In this document: in pieces, positions 35,312 through 47,800 of the stretch
Layout: each line of letters opens with the position of its first letter
How positions within the stretch are numbered: position 1 is the first letter of the stretch
Notes under the pieces: generated by a model
Told to the model about the DNA's origin: nothing
What the model saw: the letters and a program-made list of their open reading frames with translations, nothing else
The model's database searches: none
Made by a program: the position numbers and the translations under genes
NCBI GenBank assembly: GCA_950295325.1
Contig: OX485809.1
Span: forward strand, 34,548,144 to 34,612,143
Direction of reading: 5' to 3'
Source: Polytrichum commune
Taxonomy: Eukaryota; Streptophyta; Polytrichopsida; Polytrichales; Polytrichaceae
DNA length: 64,000 nt

Positions 35312-36291
35312 TACTACACGCATTACCGTAGTTTACTAGCAGGTTCGGCAACTTGCTGCCTAATATTTAATTAAAGTTCAAAAAGTAGGTTCGGCACCTA
35401 AAAATAGTATATTCACATTTTCAGCAATTTTCTCTTTTAATTTTTAAAAATTTGGCTTCAATTCGTTTTTAATTTTCTATTTAAGCTTACATCTTGAACA
35501 TCTCTCTTGCATTAAATGACAAGTAAGATGTAAGTGAAGTGTTGAGAATGCTTTGTGCTTTATGCAAGTAGAGTGGAGTTGTGTTCAACAATGCATATGG
35601 GATATGTAAACTTTGAGGTGAAGCACCTAGTTAGACTTCATTTTTATAACACGCATAACTTTTGCATAGAGTCTTCAAATGACATAAAATTTGTTGGAGG
35701 TGAAAGATTACTTGATTTCTAAACTTTTCTTAGACCAACAAAATTCCAAAAAAGTTGATCTTCTATGCACAAATGAGCTCCGAAAAACTGTTATGAACGC
35801 ATTTTAATTTTTTGATCTTTACACGGCTGCAATGTTTTGTCCATATCTTTTGCATAAAGACTTATTTTGACACAAAACTTGTTGGAGGTAGAAGAAGGAT
35901 TGATTTCTCAACTTTTGTTAGTTGGACAAAATTTTGTAAAACTTCATCTTCTATGCTCAATTGGACTCCAAAAATTTGTGTACAACACATTTGAAAAGCC
36001 TCATCTAGAATCTTGCTACTTCTTAACCCATATTCTTTGTGGACTAATGTAAGTGAGCTTGATTACAAAAGGAGCACCTTCTCTCCTTCAAAATTCACAT
36101 ATGCTTCCACTGTAAGTAAAACTCTAGTGAGAAGTAAAAATTTCTTACTTTTCGGCAATTTTGAAAAATAATTAATTTTATATTGGACAAAAAATGCCAA
36201 TAATATTCCAAAATTTTAGGCATCTATTTTTAGAATTATTTTGTGCCTAACCTGCTATTTAACTACGGTAATTGGGATAATACATGTAGTG
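35312..36291. mobile_element. Inverted-repeat element, ~980 bp
   Basis: ATTACCGTAGTTTACTAGCA at the left is inverted at the right as ATTACCGTAGTTAAATAGCA; the match continues through AGGTTCGGCA and AGGTTAGGCA. Outside these, ACTACACGCATTA and the complement of ACTACATGTATTA extend the repeat, so the outermost bases resemble CACTA ends. No clear duplication. The interior contains a ~187-bp tandem duplication (35650-35995). Confidence 0.7.
35650..35995 (+). repeat. 187-bp tandem duplication, diverged
   Basis: CATAACTTTTGCATAGAG at 35654 corresponds to CATATCTTTTGCATAAAG at 35842, and TTGTTGGAGGT at 35691 to 35879. ATCTTCTATGC and a CTCCgAAAA/CTCCAAAAA block follow in both. The period is about 187 bp. 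Confidence 0.75.
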
Positions 36292-36540
36292 AAAACTTTG
36301 TGGGGTTTTTGTCGTCACCAGGCTTCAAGATTAGGATAGATCACTTTCATGATGTGAGCTTTGCTTTCGTTTGCAATTGCACTATCTTTGTTGATACGTC
36401 ATTGAACGTTGGGAATTGCTCCCCTTGTAAATGCCCAGAGCTTTATTTCATCCAATTGTAATGGCACATGTGTGCATAACCCTCTGTTCAGTTTCCTTTT
36501 TCTTTGGTTTTGTTTTGCTTTTTGTGTGGTTTGGCATCTA

Positions 36541-37000
36541 GGGCCACTTCACACATCAGACTGAGAGCCCATGACCATTACACTTCAAGCACTCTCATTG
36601 GTGGAAAAGGCGGAGCCGGTCCAAGTTCGCTTCACACTATGTTTGAGGGACCAACGGAGTATGTGAATACAAGATGGATGTAATGTCTACATGGCATTGA
36701 ACGGATCATGTTTCATGGTCACTTGGACTATTTTCAAAAACCACCTCTTAGAGGTAAGCATTCCAAACTCTCACAACTGTTGGTTTATTCTATTTTATCA
36801 TGTGTGAGTACTTGCTTCAATAGAAATTCATTAAAATAGCATTTGGTTGAGGGTCTAATCACATATGACTTCACACTACACTTGAGGGTCCGTGACCACA
36901 CTACAAGGTTTTGGGGTGTCTTGGGACGGCCTTGGGACACTTTCTTTCGGGCTCTCACAATCTCATGGTCACGGCTCTTGGCTCGTGTGTGAAGTGGCCC
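36541..37000. mobile_element. GGGCCACTT-family MITE, 460 bp
   Basis: The ends GGGCCACTTCACACATCAG and the complement of GGGCCACTTCACACACGAG form good terminal inverted repeats. It is an inverted relative of 18023-18628 and a more distant relative of 8656-9014 in the PORR intron. The flanking triplets CTA and TTG do not match. Confidence 0.78.
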
Positions 37001-40000
37001 TTGGCTTAATCCGGATACCTTTCTTAAAGGGATGGCTTATGTACACATCTATATTGCATGCATGTTTGAAAGGCTTTTCCAAGGACCGTGCCCGCAAGAT
37101 AAATAAGTTCGACATTGTTTTCCACGTGCTTTCCATCTTTTGCAGCACGGTCACTCAATCCTTGAATAAGAAAGTAACACAGGAATTTTCATGTTCCTTA
37201 AAGACACCCCATCGATGGACCCCATGATAGAGAATATCCAATTTGCAGGGCCTTCTTATGAATAAGTGAACAAATATTACCACGGATGATGGATGAGTAC
37301 GTCCATTGGCCAAAACCCTACCTTCTCTTGCCAGCAACTTGTGATGAAATATTGTCATGGTTGATTGAAATTTGGATGAAAAACCACTTGGTAAGTGACA
37401 GTAATTGCACCATTAGAAATATATAATCCTCCCCCAAAAAAAATTCCAAGGAAATGACAAATATTGTTGGGTTAACATTTAGTGTTGGTGACACTATACC
37501 ACAATTTACCATTGAGCAATACAGTTAGAAACGGTGACACTAAATCTCATATTTAGTCTAGTTATACAGAAAACCTGATGTTGGTATTTTAGAGTTTCAT
37601 GTGTCATCGAACTGAGAATGCGAGTAATAAACGCTTAAAGTACATTAACTATGATATTTGGTGTCACTTGCTATTTGGATTTACACAATGCTATTCCAAA
37701 TAGTAAGTGGTCATAATATGAAATGGGCAGCTAACAAAATATAATCATGGTCATAATACGTATTGTTCACGTTCATGACATAGGAGTATGCCTTGCTAAA
37801 ATTGCATCCCAACATCATGGCAACCAAGACCCCTCCTCCAATGTGGAAGTCCAACATTCGAAGTCTTGGTTGTTGTGTTGTTGTTGTTGTTGTCATTCGA
37901 TGTTTTTTTCCCCTATAAGTGCACAACCTTCATATATTTTCAGACGAGTGGTTTGTTCAAATATACTTTGATGATAGTTACCTCGGTGTTAACAATTGGG
38001 GTGACATTTATGATTACATAATTGTTGATTACTTACAATATGGTTAAAGCTTTGCAAGTGTTTGTTGAGGCCAAAAATTTGACTATCACTTGTGACAAAG
38101 TGACAACCGTCCACAATTAAAGCTTAAGGTCAATACGTGCTTATCATGTGACTAAGTTATTATGTGCAAGCAATGATATGTGAGACCACATGAAAAGGTA
38201 CAAAGCTCACAAATACAACCTTCAAAACAACGACCGAGGTAGATGGCAATGCTTGTTTGCAACGTCCAAGATGTCCTAGTTGAGACATTTGGGAGACATT
38301 TACAAGGTTGCCCATAAAAGTACCTCCCTTCCCCACCCCCCAAGTAAAGACATGCTTGACATCAACATGACACATATCATGTAATTGGGCACCACATTAA
38401 TTACAATACTATATGTACGTATTTCAACATGGGTTTTGTGCTAAAATGGAACAAGTAGGATGTGACGTAGTGACAAAAGTACCAACAAAAGAAGCTTCCT
38501 ACGCTATCATAGTACTGGGGCTAAAAATCGAATAAACGACATAGGACTAGGATGTGACATAGTGACAAATGACCAACAAGAGACACTCTATGTGAGATCT
38601 TACTACTAGGGTCACAACACTACATGAAAATTAACCAACTTCTGAATTTTACGTTGCATGAGAATACTTTTTGTTGTTAACAATTAAAAAAAAAATGTTA
38701 CTTTGAAAGTTATGCGATATGTATTACTGTCCAAATATTGCACCTCAATTTACTGTCTCATTTGTTGATACACAAGGGTGTTCACACCTCGTTCACACTA
38801 AGTCTCAATACATGATGCTTGTTGTTGTTGTTGTTGTTGTTGGGGTACCATGTGTATATATATTCCACTCTTTCCATGTCGAAATAGATTCTTAGTGTAA
38901 AAACAGTCGTTTGCTTTTGAAAAGACCAATGCAATCCAAAGTGGAATGATATGGGTTTATCCAAAAACCATGTCAATCAAATTTATGATCACATTTTTGC
39001 ATATGGGTTAGAATCGTTAAATATCATGCCTTGATTTCAAATGTACATAAGAATATATCTATATCTATACCTTCACACACACACACAAACTAGGAGCAAC
39101 TTACACTTTATATGTCCCTTCCCTTCTAAAGATGTGGTTGATTAATGCCAAGGTCCAATCAAATTCTTCAACATTGTTTTCACCTATTTGATGGTACCTT
39201 CCCGGACTATAGCTGGTCCGACCCATCATATTCCCACAAGTACAAGTCTACTTCATGGTTTGTAGGCTAAAAGGGAGTTATCTTAATGCATACGAATGTA
39301 CCTCTTATCCATCCAAACTAACTTTTAACCCATTTTTCTAGGTTTGTGGTTAGCAAGTCAATTCAATGGGATCCCACTAAACTACTTTGAAGGCTTTGAA
39401 AACTAAATTTATTGTTCATTCGAATTCCTAGCAATCAATGTTTCTCAACAATTTTTGCAATGAGGTTTGGTAGGCATGTCTTATTCAAACACATATATCT
39501 TGGGTGCAAAATGGTTCAATATTCTCCCAGTAGAACGCTTTAATATTACAATAGATCAATATGATAGTCGGGATACCCAAAACTCCAGTGATCAATACAT
39601 GTTTGACATTTGGTATCACATCTATACAAACACTTAAGTAACGGTATGTTATTCACTTTTTGAATGATTTGTCACGAATCAAGGTTTGTTCACCTTAATA
39701 TCGTTCTTATGGCATCGGAGTCAAAGAAGATTTACTATTTGATTGGGTTTCCCCCCTTGGATGTATTGCACCTCAAGAGAGGTAAATCTTCATGAACGTG
39801 TACTGTAATGTATTCATCTGCTCGTGATTGTTCACGACCCTACCGAAGGAGGGGGTGAACCGAGGGAAGGGAATGTGAAAATGCTAATGATTAGTGCATA
39901 GCACTAGGGTTGTTGTTTTTAGCAAAACTAAACCCATGTATTGGGACCAGTGACCTCGAAATAATCTAGTGAACTTGAATTGGTATAAAGCAACAAGAAA

Positions 40001-40335
40001 CCTGTGAAGTGTAGCATTTTACTATTCCCCCTTGGGTAGCTAGTATGAAACAAAACCCTTGAGGGTTTGGTTTATGTACTAGATATTATACGTGAGGAGC
40101 CATACTATGGAATGTAGCAAGACATCCTCGTGTTACCCTACTCCATGTAGCATGGTGAAACATGTACACGACATCGAATGTAGTGCTAACCATGTCGCAA
40201 GGACTGCTTGCTACGAACTATATTTGTCGTGCTTGTGTTCAATGAATTGCAACATGCCAATGAGATATGAGATCGTCAATGTTACACCAATTGAGGGGAG
40301 GGATTTGTGATGGCATCATTTACAAAGAAAAGTCA
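37001..40335. other. Intergenic DNA with microsatellites
   Basis: No recognisable coding sequence. (TTG)n tracts lie at about 37876-37892 and 38819-38843. A 93-bp tandem duplication is at 38456-38615. CA repeats are near 39074-39086. Reading frames here are short or repeat artefacts. Confidence 0.5.
38456..38615 (+). repeat. 93-bp tandem duplication, diverged
   Basis: TAGGATGTGACGTAGTGACA at 38456 recurs as TAGGATGTGACATAGTGACA at 38549. CCAACAA and a TACT(A/G)..GG(G)GC/GTC block follow in both. Confidence 0.7.
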
Positions 40336-40343
40336 GACTCATG

Positions 40344-40573
40344 CATTGAACAGGGAGAACTGACTGCTAGTTATAGATGAACCGGTTGAGTTTGAGAAAA
40401 TAATCGGTTGAAGTTCAAGACTTCAGTAAAAATTACTGATTGTTTTAGAGGAATCTATAGAATATGCCTCACTTCTATAAAGAAAAACCGAAAGATCACT
40501 TAACATGTAACTGGCTGGGCTTGGTAAGAGTAGGATTCTGACCGGTGATGCCCAAAATTCTCCTCGGGCACTG
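40344..40573 (-). mobile_element. hAT-type MITE, AACCGGTT family, copy 5 (reverse)
   Basis: Starts CATTGAACAGGGAG and ends TCCTCGGGCACTG, in reverse orientation to the copies at 2884 and 14494. Flanking octamers GACTCATG (40336-40343) and GACTCAAG (40574-40581) match at seven of eight positions. AACCGGTT is intact at 40380 and one-mismatch forms follow. It lies a few hundred bases upstream of the presumed VARICOSE promoter. Confidence 0.85.
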
Positions 40574-40652
40574 GACTCAAGTCTCTCATCAGTGTGAGAA
40601 AGGGATTCAGGTGTTTTGACCCTGTCTCGTCGAAGGATGAACAGATGTGGGC

Positions 40653-40833
40653 AAGTAACATCATCCATAAGTATCCATCCTCATTCATTCATCGTTGATT
40701 GGCTTTCCTTTCACTCGCTACCAAGGTTCGCTTAAGTAACTTCATCCGGAAATATTCATCCGTCCGTCCGTCCGTTCGTCCGTTGTTCGTTGTTCATTGG
40801 CTTTCCTTTCACTCGCTTCGAAGTTCGCTTTGC
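40653..40833 (+). repeat. Tandem duplication with (TCCG)n expansion upstream of VARICOSE
   Basis: AAGTAACATCATCC at 40653 recurs as AAGTAACTTCATCC at 40734, and ATTGGCTTTCCTTTCACTCG at 40698 recurs at 40797. The second copy is longer because a TCCG repeat (40759-40783) has expanded within it. Confidence 0.85.
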
Positions 40834-40928
40834 TCAATGCAACAGAGAAGTCTGCTGGGCCCGCGAAGTCGCTAGTCTTCGGGGCAGCAGGGCGATCTTC
40901 ATCGTTCCTGGAGCAATCCAGAATGGAC
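40834..40928 (+). promoter_or_regulatory. Candidate 5' non-coding exon of VARICOSE
   Basis: A GC-richer stretch ends at a near-perfect plant donor, GTAAGTAA (from 40929). No coding frame in it joins the VARICOSE start. It could be a leader exon spliced to sequence just upstream of 44816, or unrelated. Inferred only. Confidence 0.3.
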
Positions 40929-41039
40929 GTAAGTAACGCTCCGTGCATTCAGAGCTGCTCGCACGACCGGTGCGGAGCTGGAGACTCCCTCAATTCCACT
41001 TCTGGTGCTGTATGGCGCCTGGTTGAAGCCTACTTTGAA

Positions 41040-42290
41040 AGGTGCGGTGTATTTTCTTGGAATAGGAATAGCAATAGAAATAAGAAGAGGATTAAGAAGA
41101 GTCGGAGGAGTCGGGAGCAGACAGGAAACTCAGCGCAATGAGGAAATTCATTTGAGATTTATTTTTGGGTATCGGATCGCACTTGGTCTTTGCTACTGAG
41201 GTATTCATTGTAGCGTTCTTGGAATGATGAGAGGAGGAGGAGGAGGAGGAGGAGAAGGGGGGGAAAGAACCTCGGCGCGATCTGCGATTAGGTAAAAATT
41301 CTTTGTGCGCTTGGTTTGTTTTGGTGTGGTGTGAGATTTATTTGAGCGCATTGGAATGATCGCACTTTGGTATTTAGTTGAAGATCTTGTTCGTATTGCG
41401 ACGTAGTGTAGTTTTCTAGGAATAGGAACGGGAGTAAGAGGAGGAGGAGGAGGCAGGGGAGGACCTCGGCGCGGTCAAGTAATGGATGAGATAGATGCTT
41501 GCGAATAACTGAGTGAGTGTGAGCGTTTGAGGTGAAGTTGGGTTGAGAAACCATCGCACATGAGTCTTTCCATTGAGGTGTTCGTTGTGTAGCTATCTTA
41601 GGAATGGGAACAGGGGTAGGATGGCGGGGGAGGGGCTCAGCGCGATCATCAAGGGGCAGGTGGACTCTTGTGCGCGAGTGAAATTCGAATGCGCCTGTGA
41701 GGTGAGAGGGAATTTGAGTGATCACGATTTACACCTGCTTCTATAAGTGAAGGTGTTCGGTTACCAGTGAGGTAGTTTTCAAGGAAAGGGAGGTGGAGAG
41801 GGGACGAGGTCAGCGCGAGGAGCGAATAGGTATATTCTTGTGCGTGAGTAAGTGAGCGTTTGAGGTGAAATTAAGTTGAGGAAATATGAGTAATCACACC
41901 TGGTTTTGTAATTGGAGGTGTTCGTGTATTAAGGAAGTGCAGGTAGCTTTCTAGGAATGGGAGGAGGAGGAGACGAGGTCAGCACGAGCAACGAGTTCGT
42001 ATGCGCTTGTGCTTGAGTGACTGAGCGTCTGAGGTGGATATTCAGTTGAGTGATCGCATCCGAGATTTGAGTGATCGTACAGTGAGATATTGTAGCTTTC
42101 TAGGAATGGGAGGAAGAGGCGGAAGGAGGACCCCAGCAGCGCAATTAACGAATTGGTAGACTCTTCTGTGTAAGTACGTGAGCTCCTGAGATGGAATTCA
42201 GTGAGCTGAGGACGGTTGAGTGACATATATAGGAGTGATAGTAATACCAGTTTTTGTAATTTGAGATACTCAGGTGTAACTGAGGTTATG
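41040..42290 (+). repeat. Seven-copy ~175-bp tandem array upstream of VARICOSE
   Basis: TTGGAATAGGA or TAGGAATGGGA words occur at 41057, 41219, 41417, 41599, 41781, 41952 and 42101. Each is followed by a purine (GGA)n stretch and a core CTC(A/G)GCGCGAT or GTCAGCGCGAG, at about 41129, 41271, 41465, 41636, 41809, 41979 and 42133. Each unit then has CTTGTGCGTGAGTGAGTGAG-like words, GAGGTGAAATT, TTTGAGTGATC and GAGGTGTTCG. Core spacings are 142-194 bp. The long minus-strand frames across it (41288-41725, 41951-42376) are artefacts of the repetition. Confidence 0.88.
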
Positions 42291-44815
42291 ATGTTGAAGT
42301 GGAGTGGAATCTGTTGCTCCGAGCGTGATGGTAGCAGGATTGAGGAACAGTAGTATTCTGTAGAAGAATTAGTCAACCTCTTGGGTTAATTCCTCGGGAT
42401 AGAGATCCGAAGTGCAGTGTGACAGCTCGCGCTGTGTTGATAGGGAAGCATTGCTGATGGAACTAGTTCATCTCTCTGTTTGTCTCTCTGTTCCGGAACG
42501 TGTAGAAAGGCTAAACGTCTTTGAGCGCTTATGGTTGCGGAAAATTCCAGTTGTCACTTAGTTTACTTCCATGCACGTGCACTAGTATGTCCGGTTAAGA
42601 AATACGTCAAGGCTCGCGTAATGAAGGAATTTTCTTGAGTATGCTTTGTGCTTAAGCGAAATTTCTTTATCGCCTTTTCACTCATATTTGTGCTGTAACA
42701 GGCTCAAAAGGAAGTGGTGTAAGTCTACCTAAAGATCACACAACGCAAAATTATTTTTTGATTGCTAAGCACATGAGGCTTGCTAAGCTTGAATGTAGCG
42801 CTATTATTATTTTGATGAATCGACTTAGTCCGTGAACACAACCTCAACTGTCGAGGTTCCTTCAAAGCACAACTATACACAGTGAACCTCCATTTCGATA
42901 TGCACACCAACTCAAATTTCTGGAGAAAATTCTTGGTCATGGAAAATTGTAACACATCATGGCGCAAACAGAGACATGGGGAAGACAAAGCTAAGTCTCG
43001 TCTTAAGGGAATCTATTGTCCTGTAGAGTAGATTCTTTGTAGGTTCCAAACATAGTTTAGGTTGCATTTATTGCACGCGCTGCTCATTCCCATCAAGTTG
43101 CATTTTGTTGTTACATCTCTGTTGTAGTAAGTACTAAATTACGTTGAACGCAAGTACGCTCAATGTAGGTAGAGAGGGGAGTAGTTTGCAGTTAGAGATT
43201 TATATTTATTTCCCATGGAGAGTTAGTTTGCAGTTTGGCAGAGCCGATTGAGCTCATGCCGTGAATTTGTGATATATCACTACTGTTTAGAGTGTACTTT
43301 TTGCTTTTATTAATTGCAGATGCGACTCTCTCTTTATAAAACTCTGCATGCCGCCGTATTGACTCATGCCACGGCATTGATATCATGTTCCATTCTCGTT
43401 CAAGATTATACCAAAAGTATTTTATCCATATTGACTTGAGATAGACTTTTGAGAACAGGGTGGAGAGTGCTTCTTGCGCACATTGGAGGAACCGGAAACT
43501 ACGGTTACTCCGGGACATTACGTTGACAACGAGCTTTTGGAAACCAGCTCAGCACTTGGCCACAGGTGGATTCAATCGCCAACAATACAGCAACCAAAAC
43601 ATGCATCTCTAGCATAACTTTCTTGGGATTTGAAAGCTTACATTACTTTCCTGTAGCATGTATGAAGTCGGACGTCCCAACTATTCTACAGGACATGCAT
43701 CCAAAGTACAACGGGGGTAGGTTTGTCACTCTTTAACCCATACTTGATTGTGCTCTCTAGTGAATTTTTAGTTTAACTAAAGTAAGAACTACTTCATTCT
43801 GGTCTACCCAGTCTTTATTAATCATCCTTCTGCCTTCACCAAAACCAGAATTTTCTATCTCCTTCACTTTCTCTCCTCCGTCTGCACTCCGCTTTGCACC
43901 ATGTAGACACTTCAGGTGCGTGAGAAGATCGGCATCATTCTTTGTAGAACTGAACTAATATGGCAGAGAGATCCTTTGAGAGCAACTAATCTCTCAGATT
44001 GCTGAATATGTCAAGCCTCATTGAAGCCTCTAGCTAATATCGGCCTAATTCTAGTCTGTTAGTTCTCTCTTAGGGATAACTTGGTCTAGGTCATTCTTTG
44101 ACAAATTTGTCTCTTTGAATGCTAGTGTAGTTCTAACGGTCGTAGATTAAGACGTGAACGTGGGTGTTCAAATATTGTTCTGATTTTTGAAGGCTTCCTA
44201 TTGCTCGTTGATACACTACTGCTGTACATCCTCTGCTCAATTATCGTCGTAATTGCAGAAAGTGCTCCAGCTTTAGGCGTTGTGTGGCCGACGATCAGTT
44301 CTCCGTGGAGGTGGTACGACCTTGGATCCGTAATAGGTCAAGTATTCTGGAGATTAACTAAGAATGACCATGGATACCATCATTCCACTACACCATAACT
44401 GACAAATTAAATGTTTCTTTCATGTAGGTGCCAAAAATCCTTTTCAGATTTTCTGTGCGAGCAATATCTTTAGCACACGTTTCTAGTTGCAGCCTAATTT
44501 GAGGTAAGTAATGATTGAGTGCCCTCCATCAAAATCTAAGCTTTGACTTATCGAAGTAGGTTGGTGGTTTGTTCGAATTTTCTCTAGCATAAGCTTCGTG
44601 ACAGTGAGCACAGTGAACGGGAAGAAACGGGAGTAACAAAATCACCCAAATCCTCCAGATTATCCCTTTCATCAGTTGGTCTAAAGTATGCACTGCACTT
44701 GTGGCGTTCTCAGGACAATAAGATTACTCGGCCATTATTCATCTTGTGACTAATAAGCATTGTGCGGTGGTGTTCGCTGACCATCAGCTATGGATATGAA
44801 TGCAGAGGGTTGAAG
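42291..44815 (+). other. Probable promoter/leader region of VARICOSE
   Basis: There is no coding frame joining the gene. At 43850-43920 a pyrimidine-rich run precedes GCACC-ATG-TAG at about 43897 and a CTTCAG/GTGCGT donor-like site; it could be a leader exon with a start-stop codon pair. A minus-strand frame at 43192-43518 (108 codons) is not recognised. The transcription start cannot be placed from sequence alone. Confidence 0.35.
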
Positions 44816-47800
44816 ATGGGGGCTCCAGGTCCTCCAGGGCCATTTGATCTTCAAAAATTCTTCAGAGCGCCACCTCAGAGTCCCTACCAACCTCAATCAC
44901 CTGGCTATCAACCTTCGTCCCCTGGCAGCTCATTTCACCATCAACATTCATCCTACCCACCCGGAAACAGCGCTCCCAGCAACTATCAGCAAAGCACAAG
45001 TGGGTATTCCAACGTCCAGGGCTCAAACTACCCCTACAATACCACCACACCCCAGCAGTCGGGCTCCCCAGTCTACCATGGTACTCATGGTCCTCAGTAC
45101 ATGCATTATAATCCAGACCATGGACCTCGTCCAGTTCCTTATTCGGCTTCTCCTTTTAGTCAACAATCATCCCAATTCTCTCAACCTCCTTCGTCCCCTT
45201 CTCACTCCATCCAACCTCCACCTTCTCCCACGATGTCATCAATCCCTATGTCTTCGCAGCCGATGTTTTCTCAATCTAAATCATCCCAACCGCCGTCGCC
45301 CCTTCCTGCGTCCTCCTTACAACAAGGCAATGACAGGCCCAACACCGCCTCAAGCCAGCCATTGGATGGAGCTCGTCTCATTGCTCTCTTAACCACGCAA
45401 TCTGGAGGTGAAGCTGTTGATGATGATGAGGATACACTCCCTCTACCAGGACCCCCTCTAAACTCTCCAAGGCCCCCCCTCTCATCAAGACATACAGATG
45501 GTTCTCACAGCAGTGGAGGAGATGTAGGATGTCCTCCGCCACCCATGGCCTCATCTGGACCAGGTCGGCCACCGTCTAAGTATCCAAGGGGAAGACATCT
45601 TAGAGGAGATCACATAATTTATGATGTGGATGTGCGCAAACCTGGGGAACTCCAGCCCCAGTTGGAAGTTAGTCCTATCACCGTGTATGGTTCGGAGAAT
45701 GTCCTAGTATTAGGAAGGCAGATATCAGTGAACAAGAAATTTGTCTGCTATGGGTTGCGTGGTGGCCCTATACGAATTCTCAAAATCAACAGTGCACAAA
45801 AAGCCTTGCTTCGAGGCCATACACAAGTTAGTCTTCGGCCACTTATTTGCCTTCAAATTATGTGCTTCAATGAATTCAATGACCTTTTTGACCTTTTTCT
45901 TGATACTATTTTGCCATCATAGGACGAGCACTTGGAGAATATCACTCTAATTTTCTACTGTTGTGACAGAGGTTGAATGATATGTCCTTCTCAGAAAATG
46001 TGCATATGCTCGCAAGGTAAGCTAACATACTGCGACTCGGTGTTCAATACGTGGTAATTGGTTTTCAATTTGTAATCAGTTCAAAATGACAATGTTTTAG
46101 GGTTTTCACAATGAAGAACTTGACAATGCATTCATGCTCCATTTCAAATGCCTGTTTCCAGACTAGTAGCAAAGAGTTCGATATACTCAAAGGTTATGGG
46201 GATATATGATCAGAGCTGCTAATAAACATGAAGATCACATATACATGGTATTATTGGAACACCTGGCTTGTTGACAGGAAACTTTCAACTAAGAATCGTT
46301 ACTAATATCTTGGACTTTATGATTATTTGGTTATCTTGCAGTGCCAGTCAAGATGGGCGGATATATGTCCGTAAAATTTTGGAGGGGAATAGTGAGGATG
46401 GAAAGGTGCTAGAGCACATTCTTCTTGCTCTCCGATTAGTTGGTGATTGGGGAACATGCCATCCTCGCCTCTGCTGGCATTCGCACCTGCAGGTCTTTCC
46501 AATTTCTACTCCCTACTACCACTTTATCACCAGAAATGGGCCCTGCTATCGTAATTTATATAATTTCATACGCTACTTTACCTCCATAAGTTTTTGGTTA
46601 GAAATCTATATCCTATCTGATTCAGGGTTACTACGAGACTATGATGAAATTATACGTTGAAACTCTGGAAACTTCTTGATCCTGTGAATGGATGATGCCA
46701 AGCAATCTACTCTCCTCACTTATGAACTCTTTTGACATATGCAGGACACCTTGATTGTGGCAATTGGAAGATTTATTGTCGCAATTAATGTCAGCAAAGC
46801 AGGGCAAGGAGTAATACCAGGTGGATTTAATGGGGAACATCCTCTGGAATGTCGATTGGATTCTCCTGTGAAGGGGGTCTATGTGGTTGGAGAACATGAA
46901 GAGGAGGTCACAGCATTGGTCTATTCTCTGGCAGGTCCTCCTCGTCTAGCGTCAGCCTCTAAGGATGGCACGGTGAGTCCTTAGAGAATCTTTTCACTTG
47001 TAACGTCATTGGTGGAGCAGTCTAGTCAGTAGCCTTCTCGCATTGAATATTGGTGGTATTGAGCATTTAAGGTATGATTGGCCCCTGTTTTAGCTGCTGA
47101 ATCTATTATTTGGATTTGAATTGTTATATGAGGCAGTCGATGGTTCAACTTACACATGATTGTTGCCATGAATTTTATAAGGTCCGGATCTGGGGAGATA
47201 AGATGCAGTGCTTGTCAGAGATAAGAGGCGCACATGATGGTGGTTCAGTGGATGCCGTGGCTTACTTATCGACACCACGAAGTTTTGATCGGCACATCCT
47301 TCTCACTGCGGTACTTAAACTCATCTTTCCTACACCCATAACAAGTTGAGCATCTGTCTTGGGTGACGTATTCATAACATCCTTCTATGGTCGAGTTGCA
47401 TAAAGGACGACCAGAAAATTTAGGAGTACTCTTTAATTTGTACAATTGCATTTACTTTGCACTCCTGATTTGCACTGAACCTATAATGGAAAAATGAACC
47501 TAGAGTTCTATGAATTTGACTGCACACCAGCCCCTAAGCTCTGTGACTTGTTTGATCTTCTTATATTGTAAGTACCTTAGTTTTGAGGCTTTCTTCCAAC
47601 TCGAGTGGATACATTTTATATCACACTCGGGATTGTCTGAAATAGTCCGCTTGAGTAGACATTGATGCTCCATAGTGTGCTGCAGGGGCCCCTGAATAGA
47701 GAGTTAAAATTATGGATGTCTGAGGAGCTATCTTTCAAGTCCAGTCCAGGAGGTTGGCGGTGCATCCAGACACTGGAGTTTCAGAGTAGTAGCAAGCCAG

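Noticed and set aside
41288-42376. Two long minus-strand reading frames (145 and 141 codons)
   Set aside because: They lie wholly within the seven-copy tandem array and read its purine runs as Leu/Ser/Pro repeats. No domain is recognisable.
43192-43518. 108-codon minus-strand frame
   Set aside because: It reads like plausible protein but matches no family I know and has no splice context or conserved partner.
44844-45392. 182-codon + frame overlapping VARICOSE exon 1
   Set aside because: It is an out-of-frame shadow of the Pro/Ser-rich N-terminus.
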